From assembly GCA_019637155.1 (NCBI GenBank), contig JAHBWE010000001.1, forward strand, positions 1 to 64,000: a stretch of 64,000 bases of DNA, given 5' to 3'. Origin of the DNA: Labilithrix sp. (GTDB lineage: Bacteria; Myxococcota_A; Polyangia; Polyangiales; Polyangiaceae). Made by a program: the position numbers and the translations under genes. Positions within the stretch are counted from its first letter, which is position 1; each line of letters starts with the position of its first letter. Shown piece by piece: positions 25,693 to 34,218 of this stretch. The notes below the pieces were generated by a model. It was not told where the DNA came from. It made no database searches and worked only from the letters and a program-made list of their open reading frames with translations.

Positions 25693-26955
25693 ATGAACCG
25701 TTACCTCGCCGCTTCGGCTGCCCTTGCCTTCTTCTCGACCGTCATCGTGGCGGCATCCGGCTGCTCCGCGCCGGCGGAGGAAGACCTCGAGACGGCCTAC
25801 GGTGCGGCGACGCCGCCGAGCCCCTCCGGCAACTACGCGCTCGCCGAGTCCTGCTCCCGCCTCTTCAAGCGTCACGCGGCGGTGCACGACGTCGACCTCG
25901 AGCTCGGCACCATCCGCTGGGGTGTGGCCGACGTCCCGGGCGTCACCGATCCGGACCTCGGCCAGGAGTACTGCGAGTACAAGGCGGTCCAGGCCGGGAA
26001 GATCATCAAGAAGCCGAGCGACATGGTCGCGGGCGCCGGCAAGCTCTCCTGCGTCTTCACGAGCGTCTTCAAGGACGCGTCGGGCGTCGACGCGAAGCTC
26101 CTGAGCGAGATGGCGAAGCCGGAGAACCTCGGCGCGACCTCGACCGCTTCGGTCGTCCGCATGCAGTTCGGCTTCAACACGCGCGGCGCCGCCACGCAGC
26201 TCCTCGCCGATTGCTCGCGCGCCCCCGCGGCGACGACCGCGACCACGCGCGCCCGCACGGCGGCGTGTTTCCTCGAGGCCGCGAAGGGCGGTCCGAACGC
26301 GGCGCAGCTCACGACGATCTGCAAGGCGAACCTGAACGACGCGTCGAAGTGGGCCGAGGCCCAGGCGCTCGGCGTCTCGGTCAAGGAGGCGGGTCACCCC
26401 GAGTACGAGCCGCAGCAGGACATCGCGAGCTGCATGGCCGTCACGCAGGGCGGCGCCAGCTGGCGCAACTCGGATCCGATGATCTGCTCGCGTACGTCGC
26501 GCGCGGCGAACGAGTGCTCGTGCAAGTTCCAGTCGGTGCCCTCGTCGCTCAACGGCTTCCCCTTGACGGGCTGGGTCGACGACAACATCCCGTCGAGCTG
26601 CCGTCTCGCGAAGGTCGACAACGCGGACTATCCCTTCATCGCGATCTGCGACGTGACGGAGCAGGAGGTCGCCGACCTCCCGCTCAACCCGACGTACAAC
26701 CGCTCGGTCCAGACCTTCTGCCGCGATCGCTTCGGCGTCGACCTCGTCATGAAGCTCCCGCTCCGCGCGCTTCAGCGCCCGAGCACCTGCCAGACGACGG
26801 CGGAGTTCTGCGACCGCTACATGGGCGACGAGGAGTCGCCGAACGCGGGCGGCGAGCCGGGCGTCGAGCCGGGCACCGAGGGCACGACGTCGCCGCGCGT
26901 CGAGGGCGCGCCGCCGCCGCCGGTCACGGAGCCCGCGGGCGGTAGCACGCACTGA
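25693..26955 (+). CDS. Cys-rich secreted lipoprotein of unknown function
   Basis: A 420-residue protein starting at the ATG with GGAG eight bases upstream; this start gives a proper signal peptide and lipobox (IVAASGC). Eight or more pairs of Cys after the signal point to disulfides outside the cell. The C-terminal 45 residues are Gly/Glu/Pro-rich and end in STH. I do not recognise a family. A c-type cytochrome lipoprotein follows after 5 bp, so the two should be made together and may work together. Confidence 0.65.
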   Translation: MNRYLAASAALAFFSTVIVAASGCSAPAEEDLETAYGAATPPSPSGNYALAESCSRLFKRHAAVHDVDLELGTIRWGVADVPGVTDPDLGQEYCEYKAVQAGKIIKKPSDMVAGAGKLSCVFTSVFKDASGVDAKLLSEMAKPENLGATSTASVVRMQFGFNTRGAATQLLADCSRAPAATTATTRARTAACFLEAAKGGPNAAQLTTICKANLNDASKWAEAQALGVSVKEAGHPEYEPQQDIASCMAVTQGGASWRNSDPMICSRTSRAANECSCKFQSVPSSLNGFPLTGWVDDNIPSSCRLAKVDNADYPFIAICDVTEQEVADLPLNPTYNRSVQTFCRDRFGVDLVMKLPLRALQRPSTCQTTAEFCDRYMGDEESPNAGGEPGVEPGTEGTTSPRVEGAPPPPVTEPAGGSTH

Positions 26956-26960
26956 GGTCG

Positions 26961-28583
26961 ATGATGAAGCTCGCGAGCTCGCTCGGACTTGTCGTCGCCG
27001 TTCTGGGGGGGGTCGTTTGCGCGGCGGGTTGCTCCGTCGGCAGCGAGACCGGCGCCGCGGAAGGCGCGGTGATCGCGCCTCCGCTCGACGAGGCGCGCGA
27101 GCTCGACTCGATCCTCGGTGACGATCGCGTCGGCAAGGTCCTCCGCGCCCAGCCGAACAACATCCCGGGCCGCTTCGGCGACTTCGAGGAGGTGTTCAAG
27201 GTCGGCCGGAAGTGCAACCGCCGCGACTCGCGCGAGATCTGGACGGTCGAGGAGAAGAGCACCCGCATCACGGGCGCGCAGGAGGAGGCGAACGACCTCC
27301 TTCCGCGCCTCGTCATCGGCGGCTGCGAGCAGGAGCCGGGCAACCTTCGCCAGAGCTTCGAGATGACGGTCGCGCTCGTCAGCGACAAGTCGCTCCCGCT
27401 CGCCGACTCGATCCCGGACGTCCCGGTCGAGGTCATGGCGCTCGACAACACGACCGGTCAGTTCAACTTCTACGTGCTCGAGCCGGGCCCGACGCCGACG
27501 TCCAACGCGACGGTCGTGCGCTTCGTGAAGCTCGCGGACGACACGGTCCAGAAGTGGACGAAGGTCGACGGCCAGCCGGCGACGAAGGAGGACTTCCCGC
27601 AGCGCAAGTGCTTCAACTGCCACATCAACGGCGAGCCGGTCATGAACGAGCTCGCGGAGCCGTGGACCAACTGGGTCAGCTCCCACAAGACGATGTCGCG
27701 GCGGTTGTCGGGCTTCACCGGCGCGCTCGTGAGCGAGTCGCGTCCGTTCGCGGGCGAGCACGCTCGCTCGTCGCTCGCGAACCAGCTCGAGCAGGTCACG
27801 AAGGCCTCGATCTCGATGTGGGTCGAGGGCATTCCGGGCGTACCCGGCTCGGGCTTCGGCCAGCGCGTCCTCGACGGCAAGGACGCGGGCGGCCTCCCGC
27901 TCCTCCTCCGCTCGGTCTTCTGCGAGACCACGCTGAACTACGAGCAGGTGTTCAACACCGTGCCGATGTCTCTCTTCATGGACAAGCACATCGCGGGCTA
28001 CGCCGGCTTCGAGCCGCCGCTCCCGCCGATCTCGGGCGCGAGCTGGACGCTCCTCCCGGTCCGCTCCGAGGTCGACAAGCGCGTCGAGATCTTCCTGCAG
28101 AAGAAGGGCATCCTCACGCCGGACACGGTCCTCGCGACGCGCGTGTTCGACGACACGCACGAGATCTTCTCGGCGCGCCGCTGCGCCCTCCACGCCGACG
28201 CGACCTCGCGTCTCGCCCCCGGCGTAACGGTCGATGGCGCGATCCGCGCGGCCATCCTCGCCGCGCTCGACGCCGACGAGACGACGACGACGGCAGAGCA
28301 GCGCGCGTTCATCCGCGCCCTCATCGCCCCGAACGTCAGCTCCGACGCCCGCGACGCGGCGGAGCTGGCGTACCTCGACGACATCACGGCGCGCCTGGCC
28401 AAGGAGATCGAGCAGCTCGACTCCGCCGCGGGCCTCGAGACCCTCGCCCAGCGCTGGACCGACCGCCAAGCCGACGCCCGCGCCCTCTTCCCGCGCCCGG
28501 AGAACCCGTTCCCGCTCCCGATCACGCCGACGGTCCGCGCCCCGATCGCCATGGCGCCCCCAGGCGGCGACTCCACGCACTGA
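26961..28583 (+). CDS. Lipoprotein with one c-type heme site
   Basis: A 540-residue protein with a signal peptide and lipobox (VCAAGC). A single heme motif CFNCH is centred at residues 217-221 in RKCFNCHINGEP. Upstream is a beta-rich region (EVFKVGRKCNRRDSREIWTV) and downstream a helical region. The closing residues are Pro-rich and end in DSTH, like the preceding gene's STH. The family is not named, but single-heme lipoproteins of this sort are frequent in myxobacteria. ATGATG start 5 bp after the previous stop indicates one transcript. Confidence 0.72.
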   Translation: MMKLASSLGLVVAVLGGVVCAAGCSVGSETGAAEGAVIAPPLDEARELDSILGDDRVGKVLRAQPNNIPGRFGDFEEVFKVGRKCNRRDSREIWTVEEKSTRITGAQEEANDLLPRLVIGGCEQEPGNLRQSFEMTVALVSDKSLPLADSIPDVPVEVMALDNTTGQFNFYVLEPGPTPTSNATVVRFVKLADDTVQKWTKVDGQPATKEDFPQRKCFNCHINGEPVMNELAEPWTNWVSSHKTMSRRLSGFTGALVSESRPFAGEHARSSLANQLEQVTKASISMWVEGIPGVPGSGFGQRVLDGKDAGGLPLLLRSVFCETTLNYEQVFNTVPMSLFMDKHIAGYAGFEPPLPPISGASWTLLPVRSEVDKRVEIFLQKKGILTPDTVLATRVFDDTHEIFSARRCALHADATSRLAPGVTVDGAIRAAILAALDADETTTTAEQRAFIRALIAPNVSSDARDAAELAYLDDITARLAKEIEQLDSAAGLETLAQRWTDRQADARALFPRPENPFPLPITPTVRAPIAMAPPGGDSTH

Positions 28584-28599
28584 CGCACGGCGGCTCCAC

Positions 28600-28737
28600 G
28601 CCCCGCAGGCGCCGCTCGAAGCCAGGCGGCCAGCTCGTCGCCGACGAGGTCGATCTCGATTCCGTCAGGGAGGTCCATCGCCTCGTCGACGACAAGACGG
28701 CCGCTCGGACGCGCGCACGTACCGTGATTACCGACAA
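28600..28737 (-). pseudogene. Remnant of a small antitoxin-like protein
   Basis: From a TTG at 28737 the minus strand reads SVITVRARVR. One base out of frame the reading continues GRLVVDEAMDLPDGIEIDLV and then GDELAAWLR. Together these reproduce the first 40 or so residues of the short RGRLVLDEPTDLPEGT-type proteins found as antitoxin-like genes across bacteria. A single lost base near 28700 breaks it, and the usual C-terminus and any toxin partner are missing. Confidence 0.45.
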
Positions 28738-29165
28738 GATCGTAGCTCTGTCCCACTCTGGAGTGGGGCGGCGCTCTCGAGCGCGGGGATCCGCCTTCGA
28801 AGGGCATCGTGTGTGGCGTGCATTCTCGAGTCGATGCCGAGTGCGGCGATCTGTGTCGTGCGTGGAGTCACGCGTTCGGCGATGGCATCGTCGTGTCTGT
28901 TCGGCGATGCCGGTCGCAGGACACGCTCAATCAGCGAGCTATGGGCTCTCACCACGAGCCGAATCTACGCGGCGGCGGCAACCTCGTCGGCGCGGTCGCA
29001 AGAAGGGAACGCAGTTCAGAGAGTAGCTCGGTTACTAGTGCCGATTATGACGATATTTATGTTAAAGTAGAAATTGTCGATTTATTAGAGCGTTGTTCGG
29101 GGAACGAAACCGGTGATCGGACCCGGCTTGCGCGCGGCGGAAGCGATCGGAAGCGGTTTCGGTGC

Positions 29166-29243
29166 TTTCGCCTCCGGGTTGTTCGAGGGGTCTTCGCCTC
29201 CGGGGTGTTCGAGGGGTCTTCGCCTCCGGGGTGTTCGTGGGGC
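29166..29243. repeat. Three tandem copies of a 26-bp unit
   Basis: Unit CTTCGCCTCCGGGGTGTTCG followed by AGGGGT, at 29166-29191 (two differences), 29192-29217 and 29218-29243 (two differences). The period is not a multiple of three and no gene crosses it. Confidence 0.7.
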
Positions 29244-29262
29244 TCCGTGCCGATCGCCGCGC

Positions 29263-29330
29263 TCATGGGGCCGGATTTGGCGGAAATCGCCACCCTCATG
29301 GGGCCACCTTTTCGCCAGGGTCATGGGGCC
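29263..29330. mobile_element. TCATGGGGCC repeats, possible IS21-type end
   Basis: TCATGGGGCC occurs at 29263, 29296 and 29321, separated by related AT-containing spacers (GGATTTGGCGGAAATCGCCA between the first two). Multiple GGGGCCA-containing repeats at an end are a feature of IS21-family elements, but no istA or istB reading frame is present, so at most this is a solo end. Confidence 0.35.
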
Positions 29331-29636
29331 ACCCGTCGGGTGACTTGATCCGCCTCCGAGGCTCGTGGGATCGCTTTCCGGGGTTCGCCGGGGGTCCGAG
29401 GGGCTTGGCCTGTTCGTGTGGCGGTATCGGTATAGGTCGGGATTTGTGAGCGAAGGGTGACGTTCGCGCGGAGGTGCTGGCGCGTCTCAAAAGCGTCTGC
29501 GCATGTTGAATGAACGCCGTGTGGAGAATCGAACTGACTGAATTTGATGGATAAAATTGCGCAAGGGGAGATGGGAGGGCGTGGGGGTGGATCAATCGAC
29601 CTGGACAGTGGCACACGACGGACTAGAGAGACCGAC

Positions 29637-30572
29637 ATGTCGACCAGCCTCCTCCGCCGTTCCTCTATTCTTGCCGTTCTCGCCGTCGCCGGTCTCACGT
29701 TCTCGTGCAATGCCGCTTCGGACGCGAAGGACGCGAACGACGAAGGGACCTCCGAATCGGCCGTCGGCGCCGACGGCCAGCCGGGCAGCCACGTCGGCGT
29801 TCACGGCATGACCCTCTTCGGCAACAGCGAGAAGCTCTACCTCGAGCACATCCCGCTGTACTCCGCCCCGCACAACAAGCAGGTCCTCGTCGAGGTGGCG
29901 ATCGTCTCCGGCGTTCCGGCCGAAGCCCTCAACACGTTCAGCACGAACAACTTCACGCTTCGTCCGTCCGCGTTCTCCCTCTACGACCTCGGCGCGGGCA
30001 CGCTCCAGACGGTTCGGGGCACGATCTACTTCGGCAACTTCGAGTCCGGCGGTCGCCCCGTCTACTCGAACGTCACGTTCTCCGTGAAGCGCAGCATCCT
30101 GAACCGCCCGATGGGCCCGACGACGCCGGCGAGCCCGACGCTCGACTACGTCGCGGTCGGCACGCCGAGCAGCGCGTACCTCGTTCACGTGATCGACAAG
30201 TCGCCGAGCTTCGATCACGTCGTCTCGGTGAAGCTCCCGGAGAACTCGTTCCTCGACGCCACCGCGCTCGAGAACGGCACCGCCGTCACGATCCAGGGCG
30301 GCACCAACACCATCCGCACGCGCCTCGCCGCGGGCCTCACGCTCCAGGCCGAGGCGATCGTCACCGCGACGCCGACGCCCGCGAACGCAAACGCGAACGC
30401 GCCGTCGACGAACCTCGAGGACGCCCCGCCGGGGACGCTCGGCCTCCCCGAGGGCGAGCCGAGCATTCCGGCGGTCCCGCCGTCGAAGGCGATCACGGTC
30501 GTGAAGGAGCTCGGCTGCCTCCCCGGCCCCGAGTTCTACGGCAACTGCCCGGCCGTCACCGTCACGCACTGA
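29637..30572 (+). CDS. Secreted lipoprotein of unknown function
   Basis: A 311-residue protein from the ATG at 29637 (GAGAG ribosome site), with signal and lipobox (AGLTFSC). The mature part is beta-rich: VHGMTLFGNSEKLYLEHIPL, then PHNKQVLVEVAI, then TIYFGNFESGG and TFSVKRSILNRP. This recalls a family of periplasmic proteins in predatory and myxobacterial genomes, without known function. A Pro/Ala/Asn linker precedes the last Cys pair, and the protein ends VTH, matching the STH ends of the two lipoproteins upstream. A terminator follows. Confidence 0.68.
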   Translation: MSTSLLRRSSILAVLAVAGLTFSCNAASDAKDANDEGTSESAVGADGQPGSHVGVHGMTLFGNSEKLYLEHIPLYSAPHNKQVLVEVAIVSGVPAEALNTFSTNNFTLRPSAFSLYDLGAGTLQTVRGTIYFGNFESGGRPVYSNVTFSVKRSILNRPMGPTTPASPTLDYVAVGTPSSAYLVHVIDKSPSFDHVVSVKLPENSFLDATALENGTAVTIQGGTNTIRTRLAAGLTLQAEAIVTATPTPANANANAPSTNLEDAPPGTLGLPEGEPSIPAVPPSKAITVVKELGCLPGPEFYGNCPAVTVTH

Positions 30573-30598
30573 CGCGCGCGAACGACGCCCGCATGCAC

Positions 30599-30627
30599 GA
30601 ACGCGCCGGCTCACCACCGGCGCGTTC
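30599..30627 (+). terminator. Strong hairpin after the lipoprotein gene
   Basis: GAACGCGCCGG and its perfect complement CCGGCGCGTTC around a 7-nt loop, 27 bp after the stop, followed by GCCGTTTGTT. A GC-rich 11-bp stem with a T-containing tail fits an intrinsic terminator. Confidence 0.6.
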
Positions 30628-30679
30628 GCCGTTTGTTCGTCAGAATGCCAAGTGTGAGGGAGCGCGTCGGCGCGTGGGG

Positions 30680-31750
30680 ATGACGCAGGTGGGGGTGCTC
30701 GCGGAAGAGCTGCTCGTGGAGGCGATGGCGATCGCGGTGGCGCGGCGGCATCGGCGCGTTGGGGAGGCGCATGTGCTCGTTGCGCTCCTCGAGCATGATG
30801 GCGTCGTCGAGCTCCTCACGGGCGAGAACGTGTGCATTGCACGCTTCGCGGAAGGGCTCCTCGCGCCGTTCGAGCGCGACGCCGAGGTTCGTGGGTATCG
30901 CGACGGCGAGCCGCCCGCGATCGACGAGGGCCTCCGTGCCGCGATCGAGCCGGGGCGCCCCACCCGCGTGGGCGCGCTGCTCGAGCGGGCTCGTGCGGGC
31001 GGCGTGGCCGCGCTCCTCCAGCAGGTGCGGGCGGTCGACGTGTTCGAGCGGCTCGTCGCGCGTGTCGACCTCGCGCCGTTTCGGTGGGACGTCGCGCGTG
31101 TTCAGGCCTTCGTCGGCGCTGCGCTCGCGGTCATGGCGGCGCGCGGGCACGAGCGGCTCCTCCTCGACCATGCGCTCGTCGCGCTCGCCGGACGTGAGGC
31201 CGACGATGGGCGCTTCGCCGACGCGCTCGCGCGCCTCGGACACGATCCGGAGGCGGTTCGCGATCAGCTTCGCGCCCGCATCGCCCCCGCCGTCGCGGCC
31301 GGTCTCGCGTCCCTCGAAGATTGCATCGCGCACGCGATCGTCTGCTCGAACGCCTCGCGGCGGACCGAGCTCGGGATCGACTTCCTCGTCGTCGAGATGC
31401 TCCGCGCGCCGGAGATCAACCTCGCGCTGGAGCTCGCCGGGGTATCCCGGAACGATCTCCTCTTCTCCTACGTCCACGGCGCCGCTCCCGCCGACGTCGT
31501 CGCCGTCCCCGGCCCGGTGCAGGTGGTCTTCCACAACGACGATTTCACGACGCAGGAAGACGTGACCGGCGCGCTCGAGCGGCACTTCGACAAGTCGCCG
31601 GAAGAGGCCGCCACCCTCATGATGCGCGTGCATCACGAAGGATCTCTCGTGCTTGCGGTCGCCGACGGGGCCCGCGCCGCCGACGCCGTCCGGGCCATGC
31701 GGGCCGAGCTCCCGATCCTCCGCGTCGACCTCCGCGCCGGGAAGAGCTGA
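30680..31750 (+). CDS. ClpA-N-like repeats fused to a ClpS adaptor domain
   Basis: A 356-residue protein. The first 270 residues contain three Clp_N-like helical repeats (about 4-50, LLVEAMAIAVARRHRRVGEAH; 140-205, ALAVMAARGHERLLLDHALVAL; 215-270, AHAIVCSNASRRTELGIDF). Residues about 280-350 form a ClpS domain: VVFHNDDFTTQEDV with Asn286, Asp287 and Asp288 in the N-degron pocket, and MMRVHHEG with the pocket His. The usual Met gatekeeper is Gln. ClpS delivers substrates with destabilising N-termini to ClpAP; ClpA's N-domain is its docking site. Here both are joined and the AAA+ motor is absent. The ATG at 30680 has GGGG upstream. pilM begins 139 bp later. Confidence 0.8.
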   Translation: MTQVGVLAEELLVEAMAIAVARRHRRVGEAHVLVALLEHDGVVELLTGENVCIARFAEGLLAPFERDAEVRGYRDGEPPAIDEGLRAAIEPGRPTRVGALLERARAGGVAALLQQVRAVDVFERLVARVDLAPFRWDVARVQAFVGAALAVMAARGHERLLLDHALVALAGREADDGRFADALARLGHDPEAVRDQLRARIAPAVAAGLASLEDCIAHAIVCSNASRRTELGIDFLVVEMLRAPEINLALELAGVSRNDLLFSYVHGAAPADVVAVPGPVQVVFHNDDFTTQEDVTGALERHFDKSPEEAATLMMRVHHEGSLVLAVADGARAADAVRAMRAELPILRVDLRAGKS

Positions 31751-31783
31751 GCCGGAGGGGAGCCGGAAGGGGAGCCGGAGGGG
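31750..31783. repeat. Short tandem repeat AGCCGGAGGGG
   Basis: Three copies of an 11-12 bp unit begin at the last base of the ClpS-fusion stop codon and lead into the pilM leader. No gene lies within it. It may affect mRNA folding upstream of pilM. Confidence 0.5.
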
Positions 31784-31889
31784 AGGACGAGAGAGAGATG
31801 TGGGGGCGGCTCCTCGTTAAATGTGCGGCGCAGGCCGCCGAGTTTTTGACGGCGGGAGGCGTGGCCTGTCAGACTTTGTGCCGAAGCAT

Positions 31890-32948
31890 ATGCTCGGCGA
31901 AGGCAAAAACTTGGTCGGCGTCGACATCGGAGCCAGCGCGGTGAAGGTCGTGCAGCTCAAGGAGTCGCGCAAGAAGCTCTCGGTCGTGCGCTACGGGTTC
32001 GCGCCCCTGCCGCCACAGGCGATCATCGACGGACACGTCATGAACTCCGGCGCCGTCGTCGAGTCGCTGCTGAAGATCTTCCACGACCAGAAGATCACGC
32101 AGAAGGACGTCGCGATCGGCGTCTACGGCCAGTCCGTCATCGTGCGTAAGATCACGGTGCCGATGATGACGAACGAGGAGCTCGAAGAGCAGATCGGCTG
32201 GGAGGCCGAGCAGCACATCCCGTTCGACATCAAGGTCATGTCGATCGACTACGAGGTGCTGCGGCGCCGGCCCGAGGCCGCGCAGATGGATCTCCTCCTC
32301 GTCGCGGCGAAGAAGGACGAGATCAACGACTACGCCGCGATCGTGCGCGAGGCGAAGCTGAAGCCCGTCATCGTCGACATCAACGCGTTCACGATCCAGA
32401 ACATCTTCGAGTACCAGCACGGCCTGCCGGAGGACGGCACGATCGCGCTCCTCAACGTCGGCGCCGCGGTGTCGTCGCTCAACATCGTGTCGCGCGGCGT
32501 GTCCGCGTTCACGCGCGAGATCACGAACGCCGGGAACTCGATCACGGAAGAGATCCAGAAGCAGTGCAACGTGCCCTTCGAGCAGGCGGAGGCGTACAAG
32601 TGCGGCGGCGGGCCGACCGACATCGTCCCGCAGGAAGTGCACCAGATCATCCAGTCGGCGTGTGACGGGCTCGCCGGCGAGATCCAGCGCTCCCTCGACT
32701 TCTACCTCGCCACGAGCGGCGAGACCGAGATCAGCCGCATCTACGTCTCCGGCGGCAGCGCGTACCTCGCGCCGCTCTGCCAGTCGATCGAGAAGCGCGC
32801 CCACGTGCCGGTCCAGGTCTTCGACCCGATGTCGACGCTCGGCGTCGATCCGAAGTACGTGAACGAACAAGAGATGCGCATGCGCGCGGCCCAGCTCGTC
32901 GTCGCGCTGGGCCTCTCGCTTCGTTGCGACAAGGAGCGCCGCTCATGA
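31890..32948 (+). CDS. pilM: Type IV pilus alignment protein PilM
   Basis: A 352-residue actin-like ATPase. The N-terminal strand GKNLVGVDIGASAVKVVQLK is the phosphate-binding site of the PilM/FtsA fold. Later motifs are IGWEAEQHIPFDIKV, ALLNVGAAVSSLNIV and IYVSGGSAYLAPL. PilM sits in the cytoplasm and binds the PilN tail, joining the motor side of the pilus machine to the PilN-PilO-PilP bridge. The ATG at 31890 gives the family's usual short lead; GTG at 31878 and ATG at 31821 are also in frame and none has a good ribosome site. Its end overlaps pilN as ATGA. Confidence 0.93.
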   Translation: MLGEGKNLVGVDIGASAVKVVQLKESRKKLSVVRYGFAPLPPQAIIDGHVMNSGAVVESLLKIFHDQKITQKDVAIGVYGQSVIVRKITVPMMTNEELEEQIGWEAEQHIPFDIKVMSIDYEVLRRRPEAAQMDLLLVAAKKDEINDYAAIVREAKLKPVIVDINAFTIQNIFEYQHGLPEDGTIALLNVGAAVSSLNIVSRGVSAFTREITNAGNSITEEIQKQCNVPFEQAEAYKCGGGPTDIVPQEVHQIIQSACDGLAGEIQRSLDFYLATSGETEISRIYVSGGSAYLAPLCQSIEKRAHVPVQVFDPMSTLGVDPKYVNEQEMRMRAAQLVVALGLSLRCDKERRS

Positions 32949-33625
32949 TCCGCATCAACCTACTGCCGCAGAAGAAACAGCTCCGGCGCCGCGGCGAAGC
33001 GGGCGCGCCGGAGGTCGGCGGCGGCGGCGGAGACGGCGAGAGCCAGATCTGGCTCGCGTTCGTCCTCGGCGCGATCCTCCTCGAGGTCATCGTCCTCCTC
33101 TTCGTCTACAAGACGCAGCAGGACAAGCTCGCGCAGGTGCAGAAGCACAACACCGAGCTCCAGGGGAACATCGAGAACATCAAGCGGGACATCACCCAGC
33201 ACCAGTCGATCAAGGACCAGCTCAAGGAGCTGCGCGATCGCGAGGAGGCGATCCAGAAGCTGCAGTCTGCACGGACCGGCCCGACCGCGACGATGCTGGA
33301 GCTCTCGCACATCCTGACGCCGGGACGCGGCCCCACCGTGGATCGCGACAAGCTCGAGCAGCTGAAGCGCGACAACCCCGGCTCGGTGCCGAACCCGGGC
33401 TGGGACCCGCGCCGCCTCTGGCTCGCGAGCTTCAACGAGAAGGATCGCCAGGTGAAGCTCACCGGCTTCGCGCGCGACGGCGAGGACGTCTCCGAGTTCC
33501 TCCGCCGCCTCTCGCTCAGTGACTACTTCTACGAGGTGCGCCTCTTGCCCGCGTCGAAGGCGGTCGACAGCACCACCAAGCTCGAGCTCGTCAAGTTCGA
33601 GATGAGCGCGAAGGTGAGGTACTAG
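32945..33625 (+). CDS. pilN: Type IV pilus assembly protein PilN
   Basis: A 226-residue inner-membrane protein. It begins with the invariant PilN sequence MIRINLLPQKK, which binds PilM. A Gly-rich linker, one membrane segment (about 37-58, WLAFVLGAILLEVIVLLFVY), a coiled coil (about 60-110) and a periplasmic ferredoxin-like domain follow. It pairs with PilO. The ATG overlaps the pilM stop, and pilO starts 2 bp after its own stop. Confidence 0.93.
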   Translation: MIRINLLPQKKQLRRRGEAGAPEVGGGGGDGESQIWLAFVLGAILLEVIVLLFVYKTQQDKLAQVQKHNTELQGNIENIKRDITQHQSIKDQLKELRDREEAIQKLQSARTGPTATMLELSHILTPGRGPTVDRDKLEQLKRDNPGSVPNPGWDPRRLWLASFNEKDRQVKLTGFARDGEDVSEFLRRLSLSDYFYEVRLLPASKAVDSTTKLELVKFEMSAKVRY

Positions 33626-33627
33626 CC

Positions 33628-34218
33628 ATGGCTCTCAGCCTGAACCGCCTCCCCATCGTCGGGAAGATCGGCGTCGGTGGCCTCCTCGTGGCGCTGCTCG
33701 GCATCGCCTACTACGTCCTGCTCCACACCGACGTCGCCGCCCGCACCGACCGCGAGCGCGCGCGGACGAGCGAGCTCGAGACCGAGCTCGCGAAGACGAA
33801 GCAGGCGCAGGCGAGCTACTTCGCCGATCGCGACGAGCTCGCGATGCGGCAGCAGAAGCAGCGCGAGCTGAACAAGGTCCTGCCGACCGACACCGAAGCG
33901 GCGACGTTCCTCTCCGCGATCCAGACCGTGTCGAACATCAGCGGCATCGACCTCAAGGCGTGGACGCCGCAAGAGGAGGTCCCGCAGACCTTCTACGCGA
34001 AGGTCCCGATGCGCCTCCAGATCACCGGACGCTTCCACCAGATCGCGAAGTTCGCGTACGAGATCGGCCGCCAGGACCGCATCATCAACATGGAGAACCT
34101 CGAGCTCGGCGACCCGAAGGTCGAAGGTGAGGACGTCATCATGAAGGCGACCTGCGTCGCGACGACGTTCCACCTGCTCAAGAAGTCCGCCGCTCCCCCG
34201 CCCGGAGGCAAGAAGTGA
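33628..34218 (+). CDS. pilO: Type IV pilus assembly protein PilO
   Basis: A 196-residue inner-membrane protein with one membrane segment (about 14-31, IGVGGLLVALLGIAYYVLL), a coiled coil (about 38-85) and a C-terminal ferredoxin-like domain (about 95-185, including YAKVPMRLQITGRFHQIAKF, the PilO/GspM hallmark). It forms the periplasmic heterodimer with PilN. Its last codons overlap the GTG of pilP (GTGA). Confidence 0.92.
   Translation: MALSLNRLPIVGKIGVGGLLVALLGIAYYVLLHTDVAARTDRERARTSELETELAKTKQAQASYFADRDELAMRQQKQRELNKVLPTDTEAATFLSAIQTVSNISGIDLKAWTPQEEVPQTFYAKVPMRLQITGRFHQIAKFAYEIGRQDRIINMENLELGDPKVEGEDVIMKATCVATTFHLLKKSAAPPPGGKK

Larger units (their letters stand above)
28584..29636. other. 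1-kb region without an intact gene
   Basis: Contains a frameshifted antitoxin-like remnant (28600-28737, minus), a distinctly AT-rich 50-bp patch (about 29040-29095), a 26-bp tandem repeat (29166-29243) and three TCATGGGGCC repeats (29263-29330). The remaining open frames change frame within repeats and show no ribosome sites. The whole looks like a decayed mobile-element landing site. Confidence 0.55.

Noticed and set aside
29166..29243. CRISPR-like array
   Set aside because: Tandem copies touch each other with no spacers.
28809..29348. Possible 179-codon plus-strand gene
   Set aside because: Consists mainly of tandem repeats and the TCATGGGGCC repeats; no start signal or conserved motif.
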